This document shows positions 35,374-44,499 of a DNA stretch of 64,000 bases, in pieces; the stretch's first letter is position 1; each line of letters opens with the position of its first letter. The stretch covers positions 326,520 to 390,519 of the forward strand of contig CATLLN010000002.1 in assembly GCA_950022695.1 (NCBI GenBank). The letters are read 5' to 3'. The stretch comes from an uncultured bacterium. Its GTDB lineage: Bacteria; Cyanobacteriota; Vampirovibrionia; Gastranaerophilales; Gastranaerophilaceae. Both the position numbers and the translations under genes were made by a program. The notes under the pieces are model-generated. The model did not search any database. It was not told the DNA's origin and saw only the letters and a program-made list of their open reading frames with translations.

Positions 35374-38300
35374 ATGGCTAAAGTTAAAAAAAACGATTGG
35401 ACATTTAGAATACAGAGAAGTGAACTCGGTAAATATTCTACTGCAGGAATTACCTTTAACGTGCCACAAGAACAACTGAATAAATTCAACGCCGCTGCAA
35501 TTGAACGGGCAAAAGAATTAAAAGCAAAACACGGAAATAAATATACTGATGAATACTATCTTGATTATGCAAAAAGCTTAGAATTACAAGATATTATCGG
35601 TGCAAATAATGAAATTCATAAAAACAGAGTAGGACACTGCGACATCAAAGATATGAAATGGGCAGGATACGCATATTATGAAATTATTGAAATGGCAAAT
35701 AACGGTTACACTGTACCCGAAGAAGTTTTACAATGGGCATACTCACAACAGCAAAATGATATAACCGATTATATTATGGTATCTGATGCTACAGCAGCAG
35801 ATGATGAAACAGCTTCAGCTATAGGAGCTGGAACAAGTGAACTAAGTAATCTGCAAAAAAAAGCAAGACAAAATATTACAAAAACAGAAGAAGCCGAAAA
35901 AAGAACCGAACAAAAACGTCAAGAATACGAAACTACTGCTGATAAAGCAAAAGAAATCAAAAAGAATAAAGAATCTTCTTATAAAGATTCAATGAAAGAA
36001 ATTAACACTCTTACTAACGAGTGGAAAAAACTTGACGATAAAAAGAAAAACGGAAGACTTTCTTTAATTGAAAGAAAAAAATATGCTGATTTATCAAAAA
36101 AACTTAACGGTGCAGACGGAAGTCTTATGAAAGAAATTCAAATTGATAATTCAGATTTGGATAGCTTCTTAGATAAACTTAATGATTTAAATACAGAAAT
36201 TGACAATAATATTACTATTGCCCGCGATACAATTCAAACCGGTACAGACTTAAGCAACTACGAAAAAGAATATCAACAGGCACAGCTTCCTAAAATAACA
36301 TCAGGAGTACAAGCTGATGGTACAGGTTTGTTATCTGATACGCTATACGGAATTAAAGGCGATCAAATTGCAGACATAGCAATTGAAAAAGGAAGTGACT
36401 TAGATGAACTTTCAACCAATTTAGCCGGCGAATTATCAAGCGGTGAAAACCAAAAATTAACTGATTTTGCAAATGATTACACCTCTATGGCTTCTAAAAC
36501 AGAAGAAGAAACACAAAACGTAATGGGTGAAAAATTTGATAAACCGTCAAACGAAAACGATGAACAAAATAAAAATGTGAAAACTTATAATGTAGATATA
36601 GCTTTCACATATCATAATGCAAAAAAAGCAACAATTACAACTGCACAAGCTACTGCTGATTTATTATCAAACAACTCATCAACAGAAACTTCTAATAAAT
36701 CTCTTATAAAAGAACTTAAAAAACTTCAAAAAGACATGAAAAATATTAAAAAAGAGACAAAAGAAGCTGAACAAATACAAGAAAAAAATAATACTAAAGA
36801 AGCAGAATGTATAAATAAATTAGAAACTATTGATGCTGCACCTACACAAAACTCTTCTGAAAATAAAGAAGAAAAAGGCACTACAACTGATTCAAAAAAC
36901 AGTGAAAAACAAACAATCATTGAAGAAACAGAAAACATACATAACGAAAAAAGTACAATACAAGAAAAAGTTAAAAAAGTTTTATCAAAAGGTATAAAAT
37001 CAAATACAAAAAGTGAAAAATTAACAAAAGTTTTAACAGATAATAACAACGACCTTGAAAAAAGAAAACAAAACACACAAGAAGTATCTACAAAAACCAT
37101 AGTTGTCGGTGCCGGAACTTTCACAAAAAGTTTCATTACAACAGCAATCGGCGAATCTATGTTTGCAACAGGTATAAGCTTAATGTCAAATCCGATGACA
37201 TACGGTTCCGGTTTGACATTATCAATTGCCGGAAGAATGCTCCAAGTACAAGGTCAACAAGAATTTATAAACGGAATTGCCGCAACAGCATCCGGAACTA
37301 CAGGGCTTATCGCTTCAACAACAGCAAGCGAAACAAATACAAATGCAAAAACTTCAATAAAAGATGCTGTAAAAATGTTTAAAGAAAACAAAGAAATCTT
37401 TAAAAAAGCAACTAAAGATAATACACAAGCTTCTGAAAATCCAGACAAAACCGGCAATGAAGAAATTGAAGAACCTAAAACCGAAACTCCGGAAAATACC
37501 GATACTGAAGCTCAAGAAGCAACAACAGAAGAAAATACCAAAAATACCGAGAATACAGAAACAACCGATGAAAATACTGAAAATAATGAACAAAAACAAG
37601 ATAAGGGATATTCTGTATCTTTAGAATTTACCTCTGCAAATTCAATTAAAGCAGCTCAAACAACAAATCAAGCAACACTTGATTTAAATAACAGCAAAGC
37701 AAATGCAGATAAACTTAATAACACAGTAGAATCTGAAACTCAAAAAAGCGATAAATTAGTTAAAGAAATTGACAAAGAATCTGCAAAAGCTGAAGAAAAA
37801 CAAAATATTAACTCACAACAATCAGAAACAATAGCTCAAAAGATTGCTACAGTTCAAGCTCAAATGCAAAATGCATCAACATCAGATGAAGCAACTTCTT
37901 CCCAAACGGAAATAGAAGCTTTATCAACTCAACTTGATACTACACTTGATACAGATAAAAACATCAATACAACTGCAAATAAAACAATTACAAAAGGCAT
38001 ACAGCAGTTAAGCAAATTCCATAAAAAAACACAAGACTTAACAAAAAATATCTCTGATTTTGATAAAAAAATAAAAAATCATCTTGATGTTTCACAAAAA
38101 ACATTAAAAGTTGGAATTGGAACAAATATTGCTGGCGGTATACACAGTTTTCAGGGTGCACAAATGATAACTCATGGCGCAATCCTTATGGCTAATCCAT
38201 TTACTCACACCCTTGGCATTCTTACAACCGCAAGAGGAGCATTAACCCTGGCACTAGGCATGACAGAAATTTCTACAGGAACAGTTGCCGCAGCAACAGG

Positions 38301-38682
38301 TGCAAACGGAATTATCGAAAACGGAAAAGCAAAAACTTCTGCAGAAGATGCCGAAAGCACAGAAAAAAACTCAAAATTAAAATTCAAAGACGCAAATAAA
38401 AAAATCAATGAAGCTAAAAAATTACTTAGCAATAAAAAAATAAATACTGAACAACCGCAAACTAATATAGAAAATAATACAGAACAAGGAACAGACGATA
38501 GCGATATTACATCACTTTCAGCATCTGCTTCTACTAACGCAAATTTAAACGACACCACAATGACAGACGATAAAGCAGACAGAAAACTTTCAAGATTCAA
38601 TATCGAAAGTATAATTGAATCTAAAAAGAAAAAGAAAAAAGTTCAAGCTGTTTTAGCATCATCTACAAACAGCAAAAAATAA
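35374..38682 (+). CDS. 1102-residue protein of two coiled-coil/hydrophobic modules
   Basis: There is no signal peptide. The first 130 residues form a conserved-looking globular domain (DWTFRIQRSELGKYSTAG core FRIQRSELG). Then follow long charged coiled coils and a two-fold internal duplication. Module A starts at about residue 405 (AFTYHNAKKATITTAQAT) and reaches a Gly/Ala-rich hydrophobic hairpin at about 575-625. Module B starts at about 745 (LEFTSANSIKAAQTTNQAT) and reaches a similar hairpin at about 911-965. Acidic, threonine-rich linkers separate them. A coiled coil with an embedded hydrophobic hairpin is also found in alpha pore-forming toxins and colicins, but family membership is not shown. 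AAAGGA precedes the ATG. Confidence 0.7.
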   Translation: MAKVKKNDWTFRIQRSELGKYSTAGITFNVPQEQLNKFNAAAIERAKELKAKHGNKYTDEYYLDYAKSLELQDIIGANNEIHKNRVGHCDIKDMKWAGYAYYEIIEMANNGYTVPEEVLQWAYSQQQNDITDYIMVSDATAADDETASAIGAGTSELSNLQKKARQNITKTEEAEKRTEQKRQEYETTADKAKEIKKNKESSYKDSMKEINTLTNEWKKLDDKKKNGRLSLIERKKYADLSKKLNGADGSLMKEIQIDNSDLDSFLDKLNDLNTEIDNNITIARDTIQTGTDLSNYEKEYQQAQLPKITSGVQADGTGLLSDTLYGIKGDQIADIAIEKGSDLDELSTNLAGELSSGENQKLTDFANDYTSMASKTEEETQNVMGEKFDKPSNENDEQNKNVKTYNVDIAFTYHNAKKATITTAQATADLLSNNSSTETSNKSLIKELKKLQKDMKNIKKETKEAEQIQEKNNTKEAECINKLETIDAAPTQNSSENKEEKGTTTDSKNSEKQTIIEETENIHNEKSTIQEKVKKVLSKGIKSNTKSEKLTKVLTDNNNDLEKRKQNTQEVSTKTIVVGAGTFTKSFITTAIGESMFATGISLMSNPMTYGSGLTLSIAGRMLQVQGQQEFINGIAATASGTTGLIASTTASETNTNAKTSIKDAVKMFKENKEIFKKATKDNTQASENPDKTGNEEIEEPKTETPENTDTEAQEATTEENTKNTENTETTDENTENNEQKQDKGYSVSLEFTSANSIKAAQTTNQATLDLNNSKANADKLNNTVESETQKSDKLVKEIDKESAKAEEKQNINSQQSETIAQKIATVQAQMQNASTSDEATSSQTEIEALSTQLDTTLDTDKNINTTANKTITKGIQQLSKFHKKTQDLTKNISDFDKKIKNHLDVSQKTLKVGIGTNIAGGIHSFQGAQMITHGAILMANPFTHTLGILTTARGALTLALGMTEISTGTVAAATGANGIIENGKAKTSAEDAESTEKNSKLKFKDANKKINEAKKLLSNKKINTEQPQTNIENNTEQGTDDSDITSLSASASTNANLNDTTMTDDKADRKLSRFNIESIIESKKKKKKVQAVLASSTNSKK

Positions 38683-38694
38683 TACTAAAAAATC

Positions 38695-38714
38695 GGACAG
38701 CAGGAATGCTGTCC
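38695..38714. terminator. bidirectional terminator between the two-module gene and adhE
   Basis: GGACAGCA (38695-38702) pairs with TGCTGTCC (38707-38714). A-rich and T-rich flanks on the two sides serve both convergent genes. Confidence 0.7.
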
Positions 38715-38739
38715 TATTTTTATATCATAATAGATTCAA

Positions 38740-41418
38740 CTATTTAGATGCCGGATAGTAATCTCTTACAACACCTTCAAATGCATCAATATAAATTTGT
38801 TTCATATCTGACATTAGAGGGTATGCAGGGTTAGCACCTGTACATTGGTCATCAAATGCCAATTCAACCATTTCATCTAATTTAGCATAGAATTGTTCTT
38901 CTGTTACACCAAAATCTTTAATTGAATTTGGAAGATTAATAGCTTTCATTAATCTATCAACTGCATCAATTAACAAGCCGACTTTTTCATCGTCATTGTT
39001 TCCGCCCAACCCTAATTCATCAGCGATTTGACCGTATTTAGCTTTTGCGTTAGGGAATTTATATTGAGGGAAAGTTGCTTGTTTTTTAGGACAATCAACA
39101 GCGTTATATTTGATAACTTGTCTGATTAAAAGTGCGTTAGCAACACCGTGAGGTACATTAAACATAGCACCTAATTTGTGTGCCATAGAGTGACATAATC
39201 CTAAGAATGAGTTAGCAAATGCCATACCTGCGATTGTTGCTGCATAGTGCATTTTTTCTCTTGCAATAGGGTCATTAGCACCTTCATTATATGATCTTTC
39301 AAGATATCTGAATACAAGTTTTGTTGCTTCTAAAGCATTTGAATTTGTAAAGTTTGTAGCCATACAAGAAACATAAGCTTCAATTGCGTGAACAAGAGCG
39401 TCAATACCTGATGCAGAAGTTAATCCTTTTGGCATACCATCAACAAAGTTAGGGTCAACAATTGCCATATTAGGAGTTAGCGCATAATCTGCAATAGCGT
39501 ATTTTACGTGAGTTTCATCGTCTGTAATAATTGCAAACGGAGTAACTTCTGAACCTGTACCTGAAGTTGTAGGAATTGCAACCATAGTTGCTTTTTTACC
39601 TAATTCAGGGATAGAACAAATTCTTTTTCTGATATCCATAAATCTCATAGAAATATCTTCAAAATCTGTATCCGGTTGTTCATACATTAACCACATAATT
39701 TTAGCTGCATCCATTGGAGAACCACCGCCTAATGAAATAATTACATCAGGTTCGTATGGTCTAATGATTTCCATAGCTTGATTAATTGTAGAAAGAGTTG
39801 GATCCGGTTTTACATCAAAGAAAATTTGGTGATCAATACCAATTTCATCCAAAACATTAACGATAGCATCAACTGCGCCTGAATTGAATAAGAATCTGTC
39901 AGTTACAATAAATGCACGTTTTTTACCTTGAAGTTCACGTAACGCTAAGTCAATCGCACCGCGTTTGAAGTAAACTTTTGGCGGAACTTTAAACCATAAC
40001 ATGTTTTCTCTCCTTTCAGCAACAGTTTTGTAGTTCAATAAGTGTTCAACACCTACGTTACCTGAAACAGCATTGCCGCCCCAAGATCCGCAGCCTAATG
40101 TCAATGACGGTTCAAGTTTAAAGTTATATAAATCACCGATACCGCCTTGAGATGATGGAGAGTTGATTAAAACTCTGCAAGATGGCATTTTCTTAGCATA
40201 AGCATCAATTCTTTCACTATGACGTTCATCAGTGTAAAGAACAGAAGTATGACCTGCACCACCGTGAGATACTAGTAAATATGCTTTTTCTGCTGCATCT
40301 TCAAAATCAGATGCTTTGTAAAGTGTAAGAATCGGAGAAAGTTTTTCTCTTGAGAACGGATCTTCCCAGTTAACTTCAGGACGTTCAGCAAGAAGAACTT
40401 TAGCATTTTCAGGAACTTCAAATCCTGAAAGTTCAGCAATTCTGTGAGCAGATTGACCAACAATGTCAGGGTGAGCTGTACCGCGTTTTGGATCAATAAA
40501 CGGTAAATCAATCATTTTTTGTTGTTCTGATTCGTTTACAAGGTATGCTCCACGATAAGCAAATTCTTTTTTAACTTCTTCATATATGCTGTCAACAACT
40601 ATAACTGATTGTTCTGATGCACAAATCATACCGTTATCGAAAGTTTTTGACATAAGAATAGATGATACAGCCATTTTAATATCAGCAGTTTCATCAATAA
40701 CAGCTGCAGTGTTACCAGGACCAACACCTAACGCAGGGTTTCCTGATGAGTATGCTGCTTTAACCATACCAGGACCACCTGTTGCTAAGATACAATCAAT
40801 ATGAGGGTGATGCATCAATTGGCTTGACAAATCAATTGAGGGAACATCAATCCATCCGATAATATCAGCAGGAGCACCTGCTTTAACAGCAGCTTCCAAA
40901 ACTAATTTTGCAGCAGCAATTGTACATTCTTTTGCTCTAGGGTGAGGTGAGAAAATAATTGCGTTTCTTGTTTTTAAAGCAATTAATGATTTGAAAATTG
41001 CAGTAGATGTCGGGTTAGTTGTAGGAATAATACCTGCTAATACACCCAATGGTTCTGCAACAATTTTTGTACCATTTGCTTTATCTTCTTTAATAATACC
41101 GCAAGTTTTAGCATTTTTGTGTTTGTTATAAATGTATTCTGAAGCAAAGTGGTTTTTAATAATTTTATCTTCTAAAATACCCATACCTGTTTCTGCTACT
41201 GCCATTCTGGCAAGCGGAATACGAGCTTTATCTGCAGCTGTAGCCGCAGCTTTAAAAATCTTGTCAACTTGTTCTTGGGAAAAAGTTGCATAAAGTTTTT
41301 GAGCTTTTCTTACTCTTTCAATTAAAAGCTCTAATTGTTCAGCGTTGTCAACTAAAGAAGACTCTGCATTTAAAGTTTCTTCAAGTTTTTCAACTGTCTT
41401 TTTGCTTTTTGTTGCCAT
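38740..41418 (-). CDS. adhE: bifunctional aldehyde-alcohol dehydrogenase AdhE
   Basis: This 892-residue fusion has an N-terminal CoA-acylating aldehyde dehydrogenase (about 1-440; PTTNPTST, catalytic cysteine in NGMICASEQS) and a C-terminal iron alcohol dehydrogenase (about 470-890; GGGSPMDAAK, the iron ligands around LCHSMAHKLGAMFNVPHG). It converts acetyl-CoA to ethanol with two NADH and forms spirosomes. AAAGGAG precedes the ATG. A TTGTGA-N6-TCACAA palindrome over the -35 region suggests control by the redox repressor Rex. Confidence 0.95.
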   Translation of the reverse strand: MATKSKKTVEKLEETLNAESSLVDNAEQLELLIERVRKAQKLYATFSQEQVDKIFKAAATAADKARIPLARMAVAETGMGILEDKIIKNHFASEYIYNKHKNAKTCGIIKEDKANGTKIVAEPLGVLAGIIPTTNPTSTAIFKSLIALKTRNAIIFSPHPRAKECTIAAAKLVLEAAVKAGAPADIIGWIDVPSIDLSSQLMHHPHIDCILATGGPGMVKAAYSSGNPALGVGPGNTAAVIDETADIKMAVSSILMSKTFDNGMICASEQSVIVVDSIYEEVKKEFAYRGAYLVNESEQQKMIDLPFIDPKRGTAHPDIVGQSAHRIAELSGFEVPENAKVLLAERPEVNWEDPFSREKLSPILTLYKASDFEDAAEKAYLLVSHGGAGHTSVLYTDERHSERIDAYAKKMPSCRVLINSPSSQGGIGDLYNFKLEPSLTLGCGSWGGNAVSGNVGVEHLLNYKTVAERRENMLWFKVPPKVYFKRGAIDLALRELQGKKRAFIVTDRFLFNSGAVDAIVNVLDEIGIDHQIFFDVKPDPTLSTINQAMEIIRPYEPDVIISLGGGSPMDAAKIMWLMYEQPDTDFEDISMRFMDIRKRICSIPELGKKATMVAIPTTSGTGSEVTPFAIITDDETHVKYAIADYALTPNMAIVDPNFVDGMPKGLTSASGIDALVHAIEAYVSCMATNFTNSNALEATKLVFRYLERSYNEGANDPIAREKMHYAATIAGMAFANSFLGLCHSMAHKLGAMFNVPHGVANALLIRQVIKYNAVDCPKKQATFPQYKFPNAKAKYGQIADELGLGGNNDDEKVGLLIDAVDRLMKAINLPNSIKDFGVTEEQFYAKLDEMVELAFDDQCTGANPAYPLMSDMKQIYIDAFEGVVRDYYPASK

Positions 41419-41455
41419 AATTTTCTCCTTTTTATATCACAGCATTACTATTAAT

Positions 41456-41461
41456 ATTATA
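41456..41461 (-). promoter_or_regulatory. -10 box of adhE
   Basis: TATAAT on the minus strand lies 38 bp before the adhE start codon. The expected -35 position, 17 bp further upstream (41479-41484), has no good consensus and falls inside the Rex-like palindrome. Confidence 0.5.
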
Positions 41462-41477
41462 TGTACGTTTGATTAAT

Positions 41478-41495
41478 TTGTGATTTTTGTCACAA
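41478..41495. promoter_or_regulatory. Rex-like operator of adhE
   Basis: TTGTGATTTTTGTCACAA is a palindrome with perfect TTGTGA/TCACAA arms and a 6-bp centre, as in the Rex consensus TTGTGAANNNNTTCACAA. Rex releases DNA when NADH rises, and adhE is a classic target. The same arms also suit CRP/FNR-type proteins, so the regulator is inferred from the target gene. Confidence 0.6.
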
Positions 41496-41499
41496 TTAC

Positions 41500-41938
41500 A
41501 TTTTACTTTAAATAAAAACAAAAAGCAAGTGTAATATTTACAATCTTTATATTTTCTTTATGTTGCGCAGCGTCTTACCGAAAACTCTGCGAAGCTCAAT
41601 TGTTGAGAGATTTGGAAATCATGTGTAACAATGGTGCCCAGTCCGGCCGAGGACAAAAAAAGAGCCTCTGATGAGGCTCGTTGGAATTAAGAATAGCTGG
41701 AAGTATGAAAAAGATTTTCTATTATTAAACGTTATTCATACATTAATAACAATTAGCTAATCGGACAATATAATCAGACGACCGGGGGATATTTAAAAAA
41801 ATATTTTCCAACACTTAAGAATTAATCTTTCAGATTAAAACCTCTGCAAATCAATAATAAGTGCATTTTTTACACTTTATGCTTAAAATATTATAGAATC
41901 TGCGTTTCAGCCTTCGTTACAAAAGTTCACAATAGGGG
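41500..41938. other. intergenic region with structured segments, no gene seen
   Basis: No open frame of useful size is seen on either strand. Local hairpins include CTCAA/TTGAG (about 41594-41607) and GTCC/GGAC (41641-41654), then the terminator-like stem at 41654-41679. A minus-strand TATAAT lies near 41893. A small RNA transcribed leftward from there and ending at that terminator is possible but unproven. Confidence 0.3.
41654..41679 (-). terminator. minus-strand rho-independent terminator with no gene in front of it
   Basis: GAGCCTC (41662-41668) pairs with GAGGCTC (41673-41679) around TGAT. On the minus strand the stem is followed by seven T. No coding gene on that strand lies within 950 bp upstream, so it either ends an unseen short RNA or blocks antisense transcription toward adhE. 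Confidence 0.5.
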
Positions 41939-41967
41939 TTGACAAAAAAAATAATATAGTTTATAGT
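41939..41967 (+). promoter_or_regulatory. consensus promoter of the small SFxG protein gene
   Basis: TTGACA (41939-41944), a 17-bp spacer and TATAGT (41962-41967) precede a perfect ribosome site and the ATG at 42020. This should be a strong promoter. Confidence 0.7.
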
Positions 41968-41970
41968 GAA

Positions 41971-41994
41971 AGTGTTAAATGAAGTGTTAAATGA
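41971..41994 (+). repeat. 12-bp tandem repeat in the leader
   Basis: AGTGTTAAATGA occurs twice back to back at the presumed transcription start. The second copy also pairs with AACACTT at 41994-42000 (AAGTGTT/AACACTT). It may be an operator or a 5' hairpin that stabilises the message. Confidence 0.5.
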
Positions 41995-42019
41995 ACACTT
42001 AATAACAAAGGAGGCTAAA

Positions 42020-42319
42020 ATGCTAACAATAAATCCAGTAAATTTTAATACATATAATAATAAATACATCTCTTTCGGACAACGCCAAATGAATAACTCA
42101 AATACTAAAATCGGCGTTATGTCTTTAGACAAAAAACCAAACGCTAAAATCAATTTCGAAAAAGACTTACACGATACAAAAAAAGCGGATATGGTTCAAT
42201 CAAATCCAATCAAAGCTATAGGATACAATATTGTAAAGGCTTATAATATACTATGCACGCCAAAAAGACGTGCAACCCAAACCGAATCAACATACATTCA
42301 CTTACCATATATGGCATAG
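42020..42319 (+). CDS. small hypothetical protein with ISFGQ motif
   Basis: This 99-residue basic protein has AAAGGAGG 5 nt before the ATG at 42020, which fixes the start and excludes the longer frame from 41966. The N-terminal YISFGQ (residues 16-21) belongs to the short SFxG motif group seen across the window. It has no membrane segment and no recognised domain. A strong promoter in front and a terminator behind make it a single-gene unit that is probably highly expressed. Confidence 0.7.
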   Translation: MLTINPVNFNTYNNKYISFGQRQMNNSNTKIGVMSLDKKPNAKINFEKDLHDTKKADMVQSNPIKAIGYNIVKAYNILCTPKRRATQTESTYIHLPYMA

Positions 42320-42369
42320 TGAAAATCATTTGAAAGACTTAACTCTTTTCATTTACCCCAATTAATTAT

Positions 42370-42403
42370 AAATTATCCTTTCTACATGAGAGGATAATTT
42401 TTT
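42370..42403 (+). terminator. terminator of the small SFxG protein gene
   Basis: AAATTATCCT (42370-42379) pairs with AGGATAATTT (42391-42400) and ends in a run of six T. Confidence 0.7.
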
Positions 42404-42468
42404 GTTTATACTAAAAATAGCAAAAAATTTTTTTAGGTGTTTTATAAAAGACATTAAAGGATACAAAT

Positions 42469-43620
42469 ATGAAAATAATGCCTATTGTAGCCAAAACACA
42501 TTTTACAGGCTGGACTCCAACTAGAAACGAAAATAAAAAGCAAATAAATAAAATAAATGAAGTTCTTGAAAATTCATCAATAAAAAGAATTGCAGTTTCA
42601 GGACACAATTTTCCTGATCCTGATTCAATAGGAGCATGCTTTGCTGTTGCTCATATTTTAAATATAAAAACCGGTCAACCGATTGATATTTATATTTTCG
42701 GAAAAATTCCTAAAAAATTCAAATATCTTGAAGATCGCAATATTATGAATATTTATGAGCTTGATGATAACCCTCAATTATTAAGGAATCCGCCTAAAAA
42801 ATATGATTTAGCTGTTTCTGTAGACACTTCTGATACCAACCTTATGGATATGGATTATTACAGAAATGTATTTACTAAAGCTGAACATACAATTAAAATA
42901 GATCACCATAAAATTCCGGAAAAAATGAATCCTTCATTAGAAAAGAGAATCAATTATGCTCAAATTAATTTTACGGATTCGACTTCTCCTTCAGCATCAC
43001 AACTCATTATGCAGTTAACAAAACCTCTTGGAATAAATCCTTCCAAATTACCAAGAGATTTCAACAATGCTGTTTATACAGGTATTTTAGGAGATACCGG
43101 CTGTTTTAATTATGCAACAAATAGACAACCGTTTTATGACACAGCACTCCTCATAACAAATGGTTTAAAACCTGCATTTGTAATGAATAAATTTAATTCT
43201 AAACTTTCGAAAGAAGGATACGATATAATTTCTCTTGCTAAAGAAAAAATTAAATTCAGCAAAAATGGAAGTGTTGCATATTTATATATTGATGATGAAC
43301 TCAAAAAAATTCTTCACTCTATCGAAGACGAAGATATGAGAATAGAAATAAATAACAGAATTAAAGGGCTTGTCAATCAACTAAAAGACATCGATAAAGT
43401 CGATATATCATTAGTAATAAAAAACAAAGAAGATAATAACTTATACATAAGCGCAAGAAGTAAAAAAACAAATGTTAGAAAATTCGCAGAAAAATATAAT
43501 GGCGGCGGTCATGAAAAAGCTTCCGGATTTTGCGTTCCAGTTGCTAAAAAACCCGAATATACAATCTCTAACATTTTGAAAGAAATGGAAAGATTTATAG
43601 AGCAAGATAAACGGAAATAA
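42469..43620 (+). CDS. DHH-family phosphoesterase (NrnA/pAp-phosphatase-like)
   Basis: This 383-residue DHH/DHHA1 protein has the metal-binding motifs GHNFPDPDSIGA (about 44-55), VSVDTSD, IDHHKIP and GDTGCF, then the C-terminal DHHA1 motif YNGGGHEKASGF. Relatives are oligoribonucleases and 3'-phosphoadenosine 5'-phosphate phosphatases. An unusual N-terminal extension of about 38 residues begins MKIMPIVAKTHFTGW and contains an HFTG variant of the shared SFxG motif. AAAGGA precedes the ATG. Confidence 0.85.
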   Translation: MKIMPIVAKTHFTGWTPTRNENKKQINKINEVLENSSIKRIAVSGHNFPDPDSIGACFAVAHILNIKTGQPIDIYIFGKIPKKFKYLEDRNIMNIYELDDNPQLLRNPPKKYDLAVSVDTSDTNLMDMDYYRNVFTKAEHTIKIDHHKIPEKMNPSLEKRINYAQINFTDSTSPSASQLIMQLTKPLGINPSKLPRDFNNAVYTGILGDTGCFNYATNRQPFYDTALLITNGLKPAFVMNKFNSKLSKEGYDIISLAKEKIKFSKNGSVAYLYIDDELKKILHSIEDEDMRIEINNRIKGLVNQLKDIDKVDISLVIKNKEDNNLYISARSKKTNVRKFAEKYNGGGHEKASGFCVPVAKKPEYTISNILKEMERFIEQDKRK

Positions 43621-43683
43621 ATTATCCCCCGAGCGGGTAATATTCATTACATAAATATTTTTCTAATATAGAATTTGTCAATT

Positions 43684-44499
43684 ATGTTTAATTTAGATTT
43701 CACATTAATAACATTATTTATATTAGGAATTACAATACTTTTGTACATCCGTAATATAGATTTGTCAAAACAAATAAAAAACGAAAGAGAAGCAGAGAAA
43801 AATAAGCAGTCTTTTTTGGCAACACTTGTTCATGACCTAAAAACTCCTACAAATGCGCAAATTAATACTCTAAGGCTTTTAAAAAACGGAACATTTGGTC
43901 AATTAACAACAGAACAATACCATATGATTGAATTAACACATGATTCATGTCGTTATATGTCAGATTTGATTGGCACTATAATGGAAACATATAACTGTGA
44001 TTACGGGAATATTAACTTACAAAAAAGTGAATTTGACATTTCTGAATTAATAATAGAATTATGCGAAAGTGTAAAAACACTTGCAATGTATAATCATCAG
44101 CAAATAAAATTCAGTATGAATCAAAGCTGTTATATCTACGCCGATAAACTGCAAATAAAAAGAGTTCTACAAAACCTTTTATCAAATGCAATAACATATG
44201 GTTTCAAACATACAATCATTGAGATTAATCTTAGAACAAACAAAAACAGTATTGAAATCGCAGTACAAAATATTAGCAAGCATATTCCAAAAAACGAATT
44301 ATCTGTCATTTTTAACAAATTTAAAAAAACTGGTTATTCAAACTTCAATAAAGCAGGTACAGGGCTTGGACTATATTTGTCTAAACAAATTATAAACCTT
44401 CATAACGGAAAAATTTATGCTAAAAGTTTAGAAGATGGGAGATGTATTTTTGGATTTAGAATACCTACTTCTACCAAAACAAAATTACTTGCAAATTAA
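43684..44499 (+). CDS. orphan membrane-anchored sensor histidine kinase
   Basis: This 271-residue protein has one N-terminal membrane helix (residues about 3-20), a HisKA domain with phospho-acceptor in LVHDLKTP, the N-box NLLSNAITYG and the G2 box GTGLGLYLSK. The usual G1 box (DxGxGI) is replaced by NISKHIPKN, so ATP binding may be altered. No sensor domain and no adjacent response regulator are present. The ATG at 43684 is preferred to a TTG at 43675. It overlaps the end of a convergent pseudogene by 4 bp. Confidence 0.8.
   Translation: MFNLDFTLITLFILGITILLYIRNIDLSKQIKNEREAEKNKQSFLATLVHDLKTPTNAQINTLRLLKNGTFGQLTTEQYHMIELTHDSCRYMSDLIGTIMETYNCDYGNINLQKSEFDISELIIELCESVKTLAMYNHQQIKFSMNQSCYIYADKLQIKRVLQNLLSNAITYGFKHTIIEINLRTNKNSIEIAVQNISKHIPKNELSVIFNKFKKTGYSNFNKAGTGLGLYLSKQIINLHNGKIYAKSLEDGRCIFGFRIPTSTKTKLLAN

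Noticed and set aside
35374-38682. Antisense hydrophobic frames inside the 1102-residue gene
   Set aside because: They arise from the lysine/glutamate-rich sense strand read backwards, which gives phenylalanine- and serine-rich peptides.
41625-41660. Possible tRNA end (GGGCACCA on the minus strand)
   Set aside because: No T-arm, anticodon arm or acceptor partner could be found around it.
41966-42019. Extension of the small ISFGQ protein upstream of 42020
   Set aside because: It would start inside the -10 box of a consensus promoter, and the best ribosome site belongs to 42020.
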